Positions 13,075 to 24,680 of a DNA stretch of 64,000 bases are shown here, one piece after another. Source of the DNA: Halicephalobus mephisto (Eukaryota; Nematoda; Chromadorea; Rhabditida; Panagrolaimidae); the NCBI GenBank assembly GCA_009193035.1, contig SWDT01000001.1, forward strand, positions 1,488,001 to 1,552,000, read 5' to 3'. The translations under genes and the position numbers were made by a program. Each line of letters begins with the position of its first letter. Position 1 is the first letter of the stretch. Under the pieces are notes generated by a model. That model was not told the DNA's origin. It made no database searches and was given only the letters and a program-made list of their open reading frames with translations.

Positions 13075-16000
13075 TCAAGTCCGATGAAGATCCCCTTGGA
13101 GAATCCTCTTGAAGGTCTTCTTGAACTGCTGGTTGGCCATGGCGTAGCAGAGGGGGTTGATCGGACTGTTCATATAACAGAGGTAATAACTGATTGTGTA
13201 AAGAGCATTGAAGTTTGGCGAGTTTTTGCAACGATCGCAGAACCCATAAATCGTGGCTAGGACATAAAAAGGAGTCCAGAGAATGGTAAACGTCCCGAGA
13301 ATTACAGTAATTGTCCGGAGAGCCTTCCGAGCCCTGTTTTCCGAGCGGGAATGGGTGTTTTTCTCCACTTTTCGTTTCTTCCTTCTTCTTCTGCTCTGAT
13401 ACCTCATGACCGTCAGCAGCCGTCGAACTGTCAATGGAGCAACCGGTTCCTTACTTATCGTAACTTCTACAGTCGCTTTGGTTTCAACTGGTTCTAGTGT
13501 CGGTCTATTCGGAATATTATTGGAATTCGAATTTGCATTTGGCAGTTTCTGAAAAGTAACATCAGCTAAAGAACGGTATCGATCTTGTTTATAGTTCGTT
13601 TCTACCTAAAGACTTGATTGATTTCTTTATTGGAATACTTTTCCATCTTCATTTACTTTTGACATTGTTTTTGTGTATAAACAGTTCAAATTACGTCAGT
13701 TTAGGTGTTTGTACGTAATTATGTGATTGAACATGTAAAGAAAGCACCTAAGACAAGAAATTGTAAAATCATCATAAGAACTAAAGATTGATGTTGGAAT
13801 GAAATTATCTCGACACGAATTTCTGAAACTTTTTAAAACTTCCAGAACTCGAGATTTGAGGTATTTGTTTCAACTTCCCAGTGGACTTTTGAAGAATTCC
13901 AGAAATTTCCACAACATTCTCAAAAACTAGAAATTTTTATGATTTTTTGAAGATTTCCAAATTTCTTATTAGATTCTGAAAAATCTTAAAAGTTCCTATA
14001 GAATTACATTATATGATAATTGAAATTTGAATTTTCAAAGACATTGCAAAAAATGGATGATGAATTTTGACATATTTGGTAATAAGCTCAAATTTGCTCC
14101 TTTTTGTTATGAGATTTACCATCGACGTGTAGATGAGGAACTTAAATCTTTCCTAACTTTAGGAAATAGAGTTTGTTATAGAAAACTTTCATCTAAAAAT
14201 CCAAAAAACATTATTAGGAAAGGAAGTGATGTACTTCCTTATGGAAAATGACCGGACTACTTTTATATAATGAGATACAGACAAGGTCGACATTGTCCCT
14301 TAATCTCTCATGGGAAATGAAACTCACCGTAGAACAAATTCTGAGCAATTTCATGGAGTCGCTTTTGCATAGAGAAGTAATGGAATCCTCGTCGATGAAC
14401 GGAATGTCATCGTCGATCTGGAAGGCCCCTGTGGTCTCTCGATCTGTTTCTGATGTCGGAATCGGCATACTGACTTCTTTCTCCGTCGACTTGTCCTCTG
14501 TTGTAGATCTAAGAGTTTTCCCGTTTCCCGTAAGAGTACAATTTGTGACAATGTTATTCTTGTAGTTTCTGAAATCCCCACTTTTACTTTACATCCGTCA
14601 TTTTTATGATAACCCCGAAAGGAATATGCGCTAGAAATCTCAGACGTCATGATTTTTGTTGCTTCTTGAGGATCCAAAACTCTCTAAAAGCCTTTTTTTA
14701 AAATGATGAAAAGTGTGAAATTGTTGACAGATTCAAAACGGAATGCCCACGCTCAAATCCCTGGAGGCTGATGATATCCTATGTATTTTCCTTGAAAGAT
14801 GAATTGATTTTGCAAAAGTTAATATTGTTCAACAATATCAAAACTTGTTACGCAAACAGTCCGTTTAACAAATCCCTAAAGGGAAAAATAATTCCCAGAT
14901 AAAGTTGTCATCCAAATGGCACAAATTGCTTGATATGTACTGTCCCAAAAATTGCTATCTGGAGTGTCTGCCGTCAGGGGGTTTTCTGCTGTCGTGAAGA
15001 GGCCAAGTCGAGGAATCACAACCGAGTCGTACATGGAAAGAGGATAAATAAAGTCAAAACCGCAAATTGGATTTTACACACAAGCGACGAAAAACTTGTT
15101 CATCTTGAAGCATTTTGCATTGCTCCCGGAAGAACTTGGGGTTAGTTTTGCTCTCTAAGCATGACTAAATTTTACTCGGAATATGAAGCAATAACAGCCC
15201 TCAAAAGGTGGTAATGTTGTTTATCATGAAAATATTATTTTTGGCAGCTAGTTTGGAGTTTTTCGGAAACAACGCCGTGTGGGAGAAACCAACGATGAAT
15301 TCCAAGTTTACCGATGCAAGGATAAAAACTTGAAACTGACCTTGAGTAAGTGGAATCTGAAGTATCTCCAGGTGATTCTGCATTGCTGTTGGAAAGAGCT
15401 GCTTCCGAAGCTCCTACCGTAGAAGTCGGCTCTTTTCGTTTTCGCATTTCCGAAAGAATAGCGAGACGTTTTTGTTTCTGGAAAATTAATATAAATATTA
15501 TATTATAGCAAAAATAGAATGGAAGCTACTACGAAGTAATTTCGACATGAATTTTTAGTCTTTTAAAAATTTTCGATCTCAAGGAATAGTTTCAAATGTT
15601 TCAATCAAATTCCAGAAGATTCTAAAAACTTCTACGGGATTCTTAAAAGTTTCAGAACTTCCCATTAGATTCTAGAAGATTGTAGAAACTTTGGTAAAAT
15701 TTTAATTCCCAAGTAAATCTCACCTGGTCGTTTTTGGAAGCTAACTGTTTGGCAGCAAAGTAGATACCGTAATAAAGATACAGCATCAAGAAAAGCGTAG
15801 ACCAATAATAAGCGATGTACATCCCCATGTTCAAATAAGCATTTGTCATAAATTGGACATAACACTCATGTTCTTGCAAAATTCGTCCTTTACCCGAAAA
15901 AGATGAATACCCGAATATCGAAACTGAGAATAAAACACTCGGGATCTAAATAGAAAACTAAATAGGAATTACTGTGGAGGGGACTTACGATCCAAGTGAT

Positions 16001-17742
16001 GGCAATAATGAGCATTATTTTCGTCGGAGTTCGCCAATTGCGGTATGCTGCTGGATATTTCACTGAGCAGTACCTGAAAACGATACTTAACGGGCCAAGA
16101 GAGATCAAAGCGAACCTATCTATGGTGATCCCGAGGACAGTGTAGATGGAGGCTAAGCAGCAGGAATAGTCGATGGAGAGCCAGAGATCACAAAGGAAGG
16201 CACCAAAAGGCCAATTTTGGTCATTGATGAAAAAGTAAGTGTAAACCGGTATTCCTTCCAATCCAATAATCTAAAACCAATATTACTGTTTTTAAATTTT
16301 CTTGCTCTTAAAGGCCTTTTATCCATTTTTGGCTTTAACTCCCAGGAATGCAAAATTGTTATTTTCCAAATTATTCTTTTCGACCAGATTTAACGTAAGG
16401 AGCTAACTTTAAGCGGACTTATTCTTTTGAAGTAATTATTTCTCTTTCTTCCTCGTTTTTAACAATAGAAACACCGCTCTTCTGAGTCAGTCAAAGCTTA
16501 GAAAAAAGCTGCAGCTTTATGCATAAGAACGAGGGGTATTTATCCTCGCGCTTCCACTTTTACACTTGGAAATGATAAATTGTCATCATTGGGTGTCTGA
16601 CACCAGAATGTTGCTTTCTGCTTGATTCTTTTTCCTGACAGAGATTTTTGAGAGAGCAAAAACAGAACCGACGACGGATCCACAGAGAATTCAATCTGAC
16701 AGAAGGAGCTGCCAAGAGAATTGGAATTGAGAAGCATTGACGAAGCTTGTCGGCGAAGAAAGATAAACCAGAGCTGACCCCTTTTCGTCAAGAATTGGCT
16801 TAATGACAGAAAATAGCCTGAAGGAATCTATATGACGAAGTTTCTTTCTCGAACTATGAAGCTAATTAGCAACGTGACAGAAAGCCAATTAACTGGGATA
16901 TTTGTTGTCAACATTTGTACAGATCCTTTGAATCTGTCAGAGCGTGATCAAATTGGTCATATGCACTTTTATATTCCCCAAAAGCATGTCCTAATTGCAC
17001 CTGGAAGGCGTTGGGCCATATGGTAATTCCTAACGACCAATTTTTCCTTTTTTGGCTGTCTAATGTTATCGAGGCAGTTCAATATGCGTTTTTCTTTCTT
17101 CTTGACCCAAACATATGTGAAAACAAAATCAACTATGAAAATATGCCTTCTAGAGCCAAGGAAAAAGCGTAGACGTTAATTGTTTGCGATCAGTCAAATA
17201 CTGTAAATTAGATCCTTCAGGACTAACTGGAGTCCAGTCCGAGGCCATAGTTACACCAATCTACGTGTCCCCCTGCGAGGACCGCGTATAAACTAATTTA
17301 CGGAAGAGTCTTCGGGTTGCCATTTTGCTCCGAAAAAGCAGTCGACTGACGAAGCACTTAAAATTTTCTGATGACGAGCGTTTTTTATTTAAAAAATAGC
17401 AAACCATTAAAAACTCTATTTTTCACCGCAATCAATGTAGCAGCTGGAAGTTATAATGGGGATAAATTGATTATATAAATAACTTCCGGGAATAGATGTA
17501 AAATTCAAACATACCAAATCAGATACAGCTAAGGAGAATATAAAGTAGTTTGCAGGTTGGCGAATATTTTTGTCGAGGTAGTAGGACAGTAACACAATCA
17601 GATTCCCGAGGACGGTGAATAGCGATAGAGCCGCCATTATGAACACCAGGAATATGCTGGACCAACTGACGGAGGATTCGGAGGGCTCCGTCGTCAGAAA
17701 AGAAGAAGCAGTCGTCGTTGTGGAGAAACCAAGAGCCGCCAT
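13075..17742 (-). CDS. gar-2: GAR-2-type muscarinic acetylcholine receptor
   Basis: G-protein-coupled acetylcholine receptor of neurons. Seven exons join in phase: 17742-17515, 16270-16116, 16073-15989, 15945-15724, 15477-15341, 14568-14328, 13548-13075, giving 513 aa. TM1 has LGN, TM2 LAVSDL, TM3 has [16 protein letters not shown] with the DRY box split by an intron, TM4-5 carry ECYVQFMTN and YYWSTLF. The long third loop starts [11 protein letters not shown], is Ser/Thr/acid-rich (IPFIDED), and ends [18 protein letters not shown]6 is [18 protein letters not shown]7 [20 protein letters not shown], and the protein ends LQGDLHRT. The TM6-TM7 block and short tail match nematode GAR-2 rather than the GAR-3/M1 type as I recall them. 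The frame upstream has a GTG at 17769, but ATG 17742 is the first Met. C. elegans GAR-2 is somewhat longer, mostly in the loop. Confidence 0.85.
13790..14020 (-). repeat. dispersed TTCnnGAA-rich repeat copy in a gar-2 intron
   Basis: Contains, on the minus strand, the shared core TCAGAAATTCGTGTCGAGAT near 13808-13827 and several TTCCAGAA/TTCTGAAA words. It belongs to the same family as copies near 1865, 15540, 24420, 24645 and 30360. Confidence 0.45.
15530..15715 (-). repeat. dispersed TTCnnGAA-rich repeat copy in a gar-2 intron
   Basis: The minus strand reads TAAAAATTCATGTCGAAATT near 15537-15556, followed by a run of TTCCAGAAGATTC and TTCTAGAAGATTG words. It lies within the intron between gar-2 exons 4 and 5. 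Confidence 0.45.
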
Positions 17743-19537
17743 TGCTCCCGGGATCCAGCCACTGATCACGATTCACTCTCGATTGATGGATGGGGGAAAC
17801 GAGGATCATTGGCAGGAAACCCGTTCAGGAAGCAGGATAAAGGATTTCCATCCAGGTGGGGATCTTCCGGACATGAATAACAACTGGAGGCTGCGACAAT
17901 CCAAAGCCAAAGCTGCTCATCCAGACTCTCATCTAGACTCATTCCAGAACATCATATTCCCATCATAATAAATGAGGATGGCAGCTGTAGAAGGACATCA
18001 TAAGTATATTCTTGTTACCAATTGACACATAATAATGAAAATAACTCGGAAATTCTCTCGGCAATAAGCTTTATCAAGGGAATAGGAAATTATGCACTTC
18101 CACAAGCTGGTGGACTAAACAAAAGGCTATTGGGAAAACTCAGTGGGTGTTTAAACACCGTAAATGGGTAGATCAGAATGTCAGGGATTCCAATTTGAGA
18201 AAACGCTTCCAATCCTAAAGTGGACTTCGTCACTCTTCTATTAAATCTCAACAAGCTAAAAAGCTGTCGGGCCCGCCTTTTGGCATCTTTTAGCTAGCTC
18301 AAGACTGAAAAGAGGGCTACTCATGTTGAACAAACATTTTGGCCATTGCTTTTCAGTTTTGAAGGCGTGTCTTCCGACGTGAAGCTGACATAATAACTGC
18401 AACAAGGTGATTCCAGATAACAACAGCTGTGAAATGAAGTTATATTTCTTCATTTGCTCAATTCTGAGTAATTAAAAAGCCACAACACAAGCTAGAGGCT
18501 TCCTTCAAGGAGCTGCTAGCTCTCAAATTTCCTACACAAGGACAAGCGTGGATTTTTTAATTTTCTGAATTCCATAACATTCGTTGGCGAATCCCATGCT
18601 GAATTTGACGAAATAATTGGAGAAAATTTCAAAAATAGTAAAAACTACAAAAATGGTAAAACATAAGGAGTTTCGTTAGCTCACGAAGACTGGGCCTATT
18701 TCTCCTGCTTCATTTTTACATAGATTTGTGTTTCGCCAAAACGTGTTTTTAAAAGTTGTTTTTACAGACTAGTATTCTCAATGGATTTCCAAAATTGACT
18801 TTAAACCGTGCAATTCCTTACAATTTCTAAATTCGGAAGTTATTCTCGCATATAATAATGTACTCCAAACCTCTGTCCATGTGATTTGGAAACGTTGTGG
18901 TTTTTCCCACATTCATAATGGTTTCCTCGTTTTCTACGCTACCACCAACGGGCAGTGTTTCGATTATATTGTGATTTTTCCACGGATTATAACCAATAAA
19001 ATGAGGAACTGAATCAGGATGACTAGAAAAATAATAACAATCTACTTTAACTTTTTCATACTTTTTGATTATAAAATTATTGAAATAAACCTATTTCTTG
19101 ATTTCCTATGCCTAACATAACAACAGAAAAGGTTAAACCACAAAATAGCTGTTCCAAAGTGGGTTCCGAGAAGTCAAAAAGCTGGTAAAAATGAAACCTT
19201 GGGGAAATATCCGTCTTCGTTTCAACTATTATGAGTTCAAAAATGAAAGGCAACCACGCCAGGAGAGAGAAAACAACCAAGAGAGCTCTTGTAGAGAAGA
19301 ACAATAATTAGGAGTTGGATAAGGGAGCTAACTTGAATAATCATGTCCAAGTTCCGGGCAAAGGCTGTTATAGTGTTGAGAATTTAATCCTCTTACATAC
19401 ATCATCAGCTATCCTTAAAAATACACTAGAAAGTAAATCTCACAAAGTGCTTTTACTTATTTCAAATTGTAACACTAAAGCAATTGAAGAAATTTAATTC
19501 TTCAAGTTAGGTGACTTGATTAAATTATAATCAGCAT
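17743..19537. other. intergenic spacer upstream of gar-2
   Basis: About 1.8 kb with no exon that I can support. It presumably contains the gar-2 promoter. Open frames at 17615-17968 on the plus strand are the shadow of gar-2 exon 1. Confidence 0.5.
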
Positions 19538-19543
19538 TTTTAT
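19538..19543 (-). terminator. poly(A) signal AATAAA of rnf-5
   Basis: AATAAA on the minus strand, about 86 bp past the rnf-5 stop at 19629. Confidence 0.5.
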
Positions 19544-19628
19544 TTCAACTAGCAGAATCTTTAGCTAAATCAATTTGTGAATAACATAATATACACTGCA
19601 ATCACGGCCAGTCAGGAGAAGGAATGAT

Positions 19629-20298
19629 TCAGAAGAGAAGCAACCACAAGATAATCATAATACCAATACCCATAAAGATATTCGACAAGAATTGTTGTTC
19701 GCTGTGCAGTCGGCTTCCAAGCTGTCCTAAAAGTAATTAAATTTAAAAAATTACATGATCGAACACCACAAACCGTTGTCAGGGTCCTGGGGATATTGGG
19801 CATTGAAGAAAGAAGCAAAGAACGACACAGGGAAAAACCCAATTCCGAGCGAAAATTGAACCCCTCCATGGTTCCCATCGCCCCAATGGAATCCTGAGTC
19901 GTCGTCTGTACGTTGTCCTCTTGGACGAGGAGGGATCTTACTTCGAGGGTCGGTGTTTCCAGAACCACGGCCATATATGGGGACAACCTTGGTGTGATCC
20001 AATCCCGATTTGCAAACAGGGCAAACTTGACTATTTTGCTTCGTTTCAAACCATCTGTGGAGACATGGCCAGCAAAACAAATGTCCACAAAAGGAAACTA
20101 CGGCATCCTTAGGGGCATCCAAACAAATATTGCATTCGAATCTGAAAATTCCGCATTTTATTGAAGGTTTACATAGAAACCTTACTTGACACCATTGTTG
20201 TCCTCTTGCTGTTTGTTACTGTCATTCGGGAATCGGGACCCGGGATCACCTGAACCACCTGACATACCGGAATTCGTTGCTGACTCCGGCTCAGACAT
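19629..20298 (-). CDS. rnf-5: RNF5/RNF185-type ER-membrane RING E3 ubiquitin ligase
   Basis: Tail-anchored E3 ubiquitin ligase of the ER or mitochondrial membrane, known in this family for ER-associated degradation and, in C. elegans, muscle attachment. Three exons in phase (20298-20186, 20141-19774, 19726-19629) give 192 aa, the length of human RNF185. The first 37 residues are polar. The C3HC4 RING follows from KFECNICLD through [17 protein letters not shown] to [10 protein letters not shown], then VVPIYGRG and PPRPRGQR, which mark the RNF5/185 subfamily. Two hydrophobic segments follow: [17 protein letters not shown], and the C-terminal end [18 protein letters not shown] running into LLLF. 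An acceptor TTTCAG ends 10 nt before ATG 20298, suggesting trans-splicing. Transcribed divergently from fem-2. Confidence 0.92.
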
Positions 20299-21324
20299 AG
20301 CTGAGTTCTGAAATAATGCTATTGGTGACATATAATAAGAAATAGTAACAAATTATATATCGAGAACAGATAAATTAAAAGTTTATCTAGATAAGTAAAG
20401 CAAATTTCAGCTTTTCGGTCTACGAGTGCATTCAAAAAAAGATCGGTAAGCATTCACAGTTCAGTGCTAAAAAGGTCGCATGATTTCCAGTCCACAGCGC
20501 TCTTTCGTCATATTATACAAACAGATCTATGTGGACATTAATGACAGGGAAGATATAACAGGAAAAATGAAAATCATATATAAGAAAAAGCAAAATCACG
20601 TCAGACATGAGACAAAGCAAATTACTTGCGTATAAATTGAACCTGTTTCTAAGAGCAGTCTGTTTGTTCGTGTCGAGACTTGCCTGAATGGCCAAATACG
20701 TTTGGCCAAGAAAGAAGTCCTTACTCTCTTGTTCTTAATTTCTCCTTGAATTTCTTCCAGAAATCCCATCTATTTTGTTTTTTGTCCACTTTTTTAGTTT
20801 CTAGTTATTCCACGTCAACTGTATTTATTGTCTACTAGTGGAGATGTGGAAATTTTCAGGTTGCCATCCTCAGTAATGGGGTTTCTTGAAACTACTTTAC
20901 CTAGTTTACATCACTTCCTCTCTATCAGTGTGTTATTCTTTCTTTTGCTTCTGTTAACTCAATCAGTAATTGCCAAGCACTTTACAGAAAGTGTTGTTTC
21001 AGAGATTTTCGATATATAAAACATCCGCTTATAAAATTCCTTTACTTAATCCGCTCAAGTTTTCATTTCATCCATTAGGCTCGCGGCAGGTAATTATAAT
21101 TGTTGTCTTCTCATGTTCCTTGCCGCAGGATGGCTCACGCAGCCTTTTCGCGGAAGAACGTATATGATTCCGAACAGTTTTCTCGTCTGAGAAAGATGTG
21201 GGACGTGCATTGACAAGAGAAATGCATTGCCCCAAAATCTTACTTCTAATCTCGTGTCAATATTGTTTTCATTTCGTGTTGATGGTTTTTATGTCGACTA
21301 AGGTTTCCTTTACCAGGACAGAGG
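20299..21324. promoter_or_regulatory. divergent intergenic region between rnf-5 and fem-2
   Basis: 1.0 kb that must hold the promoters of both genes. Trans-splice-like acceptors flank it: TTTCAG at 20308-20313 (minus, for rnf-5) and TTTACCAG ending at 21316 (plus, 8 nt before the fem-2 ATG). TCGTGTCGAGAC near 20669 matches the core of the dispersed repeat family. No coding exon is seen. Confidence 0.5.
21314..21316 (+). promoter_or_regulatory. candidate trans-splice acceptor of fem-2
   Basis: TTTCCTTTACCAG ends at 21316, 8 nt before the ATG at 21325, with no coding exon upstream. Confidence 0.4.
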
Positions 21325-22695
21325 ATGTCGATTCCCATGTACTTGAATTCTGAATACCTGAAGTCTCAGATAGCGTCAGCAGCGTTAGCCCTCAATCAAG
21401 CATGCCCGAATATTCCAGGACGTCGTATGCGGAACCAAATCTCCCATATTCGTGCGTTTGATGCCCGTGGAGAAGCAGTTTATTACGTCGTCAATGCCCT
21501 CCGTCACCAGTAAGTCATTTCGATATATAAAATCATGTTTAGACAACAGTTTTCCAGCAATATTCCATTGTGGGTCGCTTATAACATGGGCTATCGCTTG
21601 GTTGACTTGTACAGTGAGGAGTTGATCTCTACTAGATCTCCTTTCAATGAAAATCCTCAGTCTCGTTCTGTTCTTGAATGGCGTATTGCTTTACACAAGT
21701 GCACTATGAAACTGTTCCACACAATCGCTACCGGTTGCTACAACTTCGAGAAACCCGCTAATTGGGACAACTACCCTTTCTCGTCCTACGAACACAAGAA
21801 CTTTAAGCCGACGATGGAAGACAAGAAAATCATTCTTCCTGCCATGAATGTCATTGAGCCTAACATTGATCATGTATGTTTTCCATTGGTCTTCATCGTT
21901 GACTCGAAATTTCAGGACTACAAAAATGTCGCACTGTTTGCCGTTTTTGATGGCCATGGGGGTTCTGAATGTGCTGACTACTGCGCTGCTCAATTTCCGG
22001 GTTGTATTACCGACATTCCTCTCTCTTCCACCGAAGCAGATAAGTTACTCCCTACTGCCTTCGAGAACGTTGACAAACGCCTCAATTATATTTGTTTCAA
22101 TGACGATCTCAAAGGTGGAACTACTGCTTCTGTCGTCATCATTATTAACAAAACCGTTCATTATGCTTGGGTTGGAGACTCAGGTATTGGGATTCTGCGT
22201 GGGAAGGAAATACAACAACTTACTGTTTCCCACACTGTTGAAAATCCCGATGAAATCAAACGTGTTGTTGATGCAGGAAGTGAAATTTTTGAAATTATGG
22301 GTTCTCGTCGGGTTGACGGATTGCTCAACATTACTCGTGCATTTGGCCATCCATATCATAAGAAATCTATTTGTTCCATTCCAGACACTGGGAAGTTTGA
22401 GATTGGCGATCAAGACTATCTGCTGTTCCTTGCGAGCGATGGTATCTGGGACTACACCACGAAGGATGCTATTCTTGCCTCTGTGGTCCAGTTTGTCAAG
22501 TCCCATCCTTTGGACGGTTTGGTCTCTTAATTTTAATCGTAAGGTCGAATGTATGTTTCAGAATATACCCAACTCGCATCTGACGTTGGTGCAGAGGTTC
22601 GCTCGAAGTCCACAGACAACGTGATTTTGGTGATTGTCTTTCTCAAGCCCGTTGCTGAAGTCTGGGAGTACATCTTGGGTTTCGACTCAGAATAA
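21325..22695 (+). CDS. fem-2: FEM-2-like PP2C serine/threonine phosphatase
   Basis: Metal-dependent PP2C phosphatase. In C. elegans FEM-2 acts with FEM-1, FEM-3 and CUL-2 to promote male fate and sperm formation. Four exons in phase (21325-21509, 21543-21873, 21916-22516, 22562-22695) give 416 aa; C. elegans FEM-2 is about 449. Two introns are only 42 and 45 nt, and the first of these stays in frame if unspliced. An N-terminal region of about 150 aa precedes the phosphatase, as in FEM-2. PP2C motifs seen are MED, FDGHGG, KGGTTASV, WVGDSG, LLFLASDGIWD and TDNVILVIVFL, so the metal-binding acids are present. FEM-2-like details are VDGLLNITRAFG and the end VFLKPVAEVWEYIL. The usual RALGD reads RAFGH. 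The stop codon lies inside AATAAA (22691-22696), so the 3' UTR must be very short or use another signal. Confidence 0.83.
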
Positions 22696-22696
22696 A
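22691..22696 (+). terminator. AATAAA overlapping the fem-2 stop codon
   Basis: The hexamer overlaps the TAA stop (22693-22695). If used, cleavage would fall about 10-25 nt past the stop. Confidence 0.35.
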
Positions 22697-23643
22697 GAGT
22701 ACATGTGTGCATTATATGTAATTAACTTCTTGGGTAATTATTAAGAATGAAAATACATTATCTATGTAAATACGCTTTGAACTGTCTAAAAAAGTTGAAT
22801 TAGATTCATTTGATGAAAACAAGATGAACTCCCGTCGCAGAATCCCTGACGAACAGGATGAAATTTACCGTTTTCCATGACATATGGGGTTTCATGTGAG
22901 TAATGACGTATAACCAAAAGGAGTTTGGTTGAGATTGATTTACCTATTTTTTATTGTTATTGTAGATGTGTTTACTGTAAATTTGTACCTTTTGTCGAAG
23001 GATACCTCATATCGAGCTTTGAAAGAAAATATGAGTCACGTCAAAGTTCGTCATACCATCTTTGCCCCAGAAACAAGTTTTAAAAGTTTTTTTTGGGCTT
23101 TTTGGCTCATAATATTTGGAATTTAATTTTTAAAGTTAAAAAAGTACCACGACTCATTACATTTTGGGCCTCATAAACAGCAATTTTCATCTCTGTATTC
23201 CCGGTTGTTTTTTGCAGAGAATTTTGTTTCTTCACGCCAAACATTTATGAATATGGAGATATTCAATTGTATTAGTTATTCAAGTCAAAGATTAATGATG
23301 GCACTGCAGAATTCTCTTCCGGTAGCATTATTCATTATTAATTAATTACAACCAATTTGCAAGTATTTGTTATTATGACTAGTTTTCGTTTTTCCACACG
23401 TAATATTATTACATTATTGTCGTCAGTTATGCTTTAAATTAGTTGTCCCACATTTCTGAAACAATTCGACAGCACAAAGTGACCACATTTAAAATCAACT
23501 TTCACCCTTAAATGACGCCATTCAATCAAATGTGTAGTTTCGTTTCATGTTTATGACTAAAACATAGTTATTAATGAACAATAGCTTGGAAGTTGCAACA
23601 GTAACTAATATCTCAAGGGGAACTGTCTTGCATGAATTTTAGA

Positions 23644-24108
23644 TCATCTGCCGTCATGACAAGGAGGTGGAAGTCGTTTAATTCCGTTCAACCAGTAGAT
23701 GTCTGTCTTGTCAATGAGTGGGTCGTGTTGGTGAGAACTTGGACATGGGCAAACCCCCTGGGGGAATTGACCCAACAACTTTTGGATGGGATTAATTTCG
23801 TCGAAGGATCCACTACTGTCTAAAGAAAAAGATAAACACATTTTGTCATAATGGAAATTGTTAAAAAGAAAGTTATCTAATTATAAAAAGCTATTCAAGC
23901 TCGACTTTTTTAGGGAAGAGAAGGCATTGATGCTTGACTATGCTTTTCCGGGCCAAACGAGTGGAACAAGGGCATAGAGCAACTGGTCCAACAAAGAAGC
24001 CAGATGGGCATGGATGTCGAGCGAATGATATCATCCAACGACATGGGGGTGGAGCAGTTTGGACATTGTTGCCGACCCAGAACCCAGGACGACCCACATC
24101 CTGGTTAC
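23644..24108 (-). other. possible two-exon Cys-rich small gene (unconfirmed)
   Basis: Two minus-strand open blocks separated by a TTTTTCTTTAG acceptor. Upstream block 24108 to about 23890 reads GRPGFWVGNNVQTAPPPC, HPCPSGFF and ALCPCSTRL. Downstream block about 23825-23644 reads FPQGVCPCPSSHQHDPL and LPPPCHDGR before a stop. The shared CPCP/PPPC pattern looks protein-like. No start Met or signal peptide was found, the donor of the first block is weak (GTCGAG), and a second frame is also open in the last block. Not a firm gene. Confidence 0.25.
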
Positions 24109-24334
24109 AAAAACAACTCGATGATGATATAAAAGGCAGAGGACAAAAAGTTTAGTTCATTCCGGTCATGTCGAATTGTCCGATGCCAATGGTCAAATCG
24201 ACACATCATTAATCTCTTTCGGGTTTTCTTTAAATCTACCGACATTCCACCACATGTTTTTCTTCATTTTCGAGATCAAATTTTCACATGTATAATTTTG
24301 TTTATTACGCTTCAACTCTCTTATTATTTCATTG

Positions 24335-24680
24335 ATAATTTCGTAGATTCTTTTAAAATCTTATGTGAATTTTTAAAGTTAAAATCTAAAATTGAAAATT
24401 TCGGGAGTTTCTGAAAATTAGTGTTAAGACAGTTTCACGATAACATTTATTGTTATATTTATGAAATTAAAATGCTATGAAAACTTCTAGAACCTTCCAA
24501 AATCCACAGAAAGAGTTTAAAATCTTTGGAAATTTTATATAACCTTCTGGAGAAGTTTAGGGCACTCTAGAGCTCTGTCGAAACTTCGATAAGTAATATC
24601 TGAAATTTCAATTTGTAAGAATTTCTATAATGTTCTGGAAACTCGTGTCGAGACAATTTCCTAACAATCTATATTTCAAT
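24335..24680 (+). repeat. dispersed TTCnnGAA-rich repeat, two tandem copies
   Basis: Cores at 24410-24440 (TTTCTGAAAATTAGTG then AAGACAGTTTC) and 24634-24660 (CTGGAAACTCGTGTCGAGAC then AATTTC), each preceded by AT-rich TTCTAGAA/TTCTGGAG words. Confidence 0.5.

Noticed and set aside
17743..17769. GTG start for gar-2 at 17769
   Set aside because: ATG 17742 is the first Met in frame after the upstream stop; a GTG start is unlikely in an animal gene.
17615..17968. 117-codon plus-strand frame
   Set aside because: It lies opposite gar-2 exon 1, which has clear TM1-TM2 motifs; a shadow.
295..20298. Operon of five minus-strand genes
   Set aside because: Spacers of about 0.9-3.2 kb are far longer than the roughly 100-400 bp of nematode operons.
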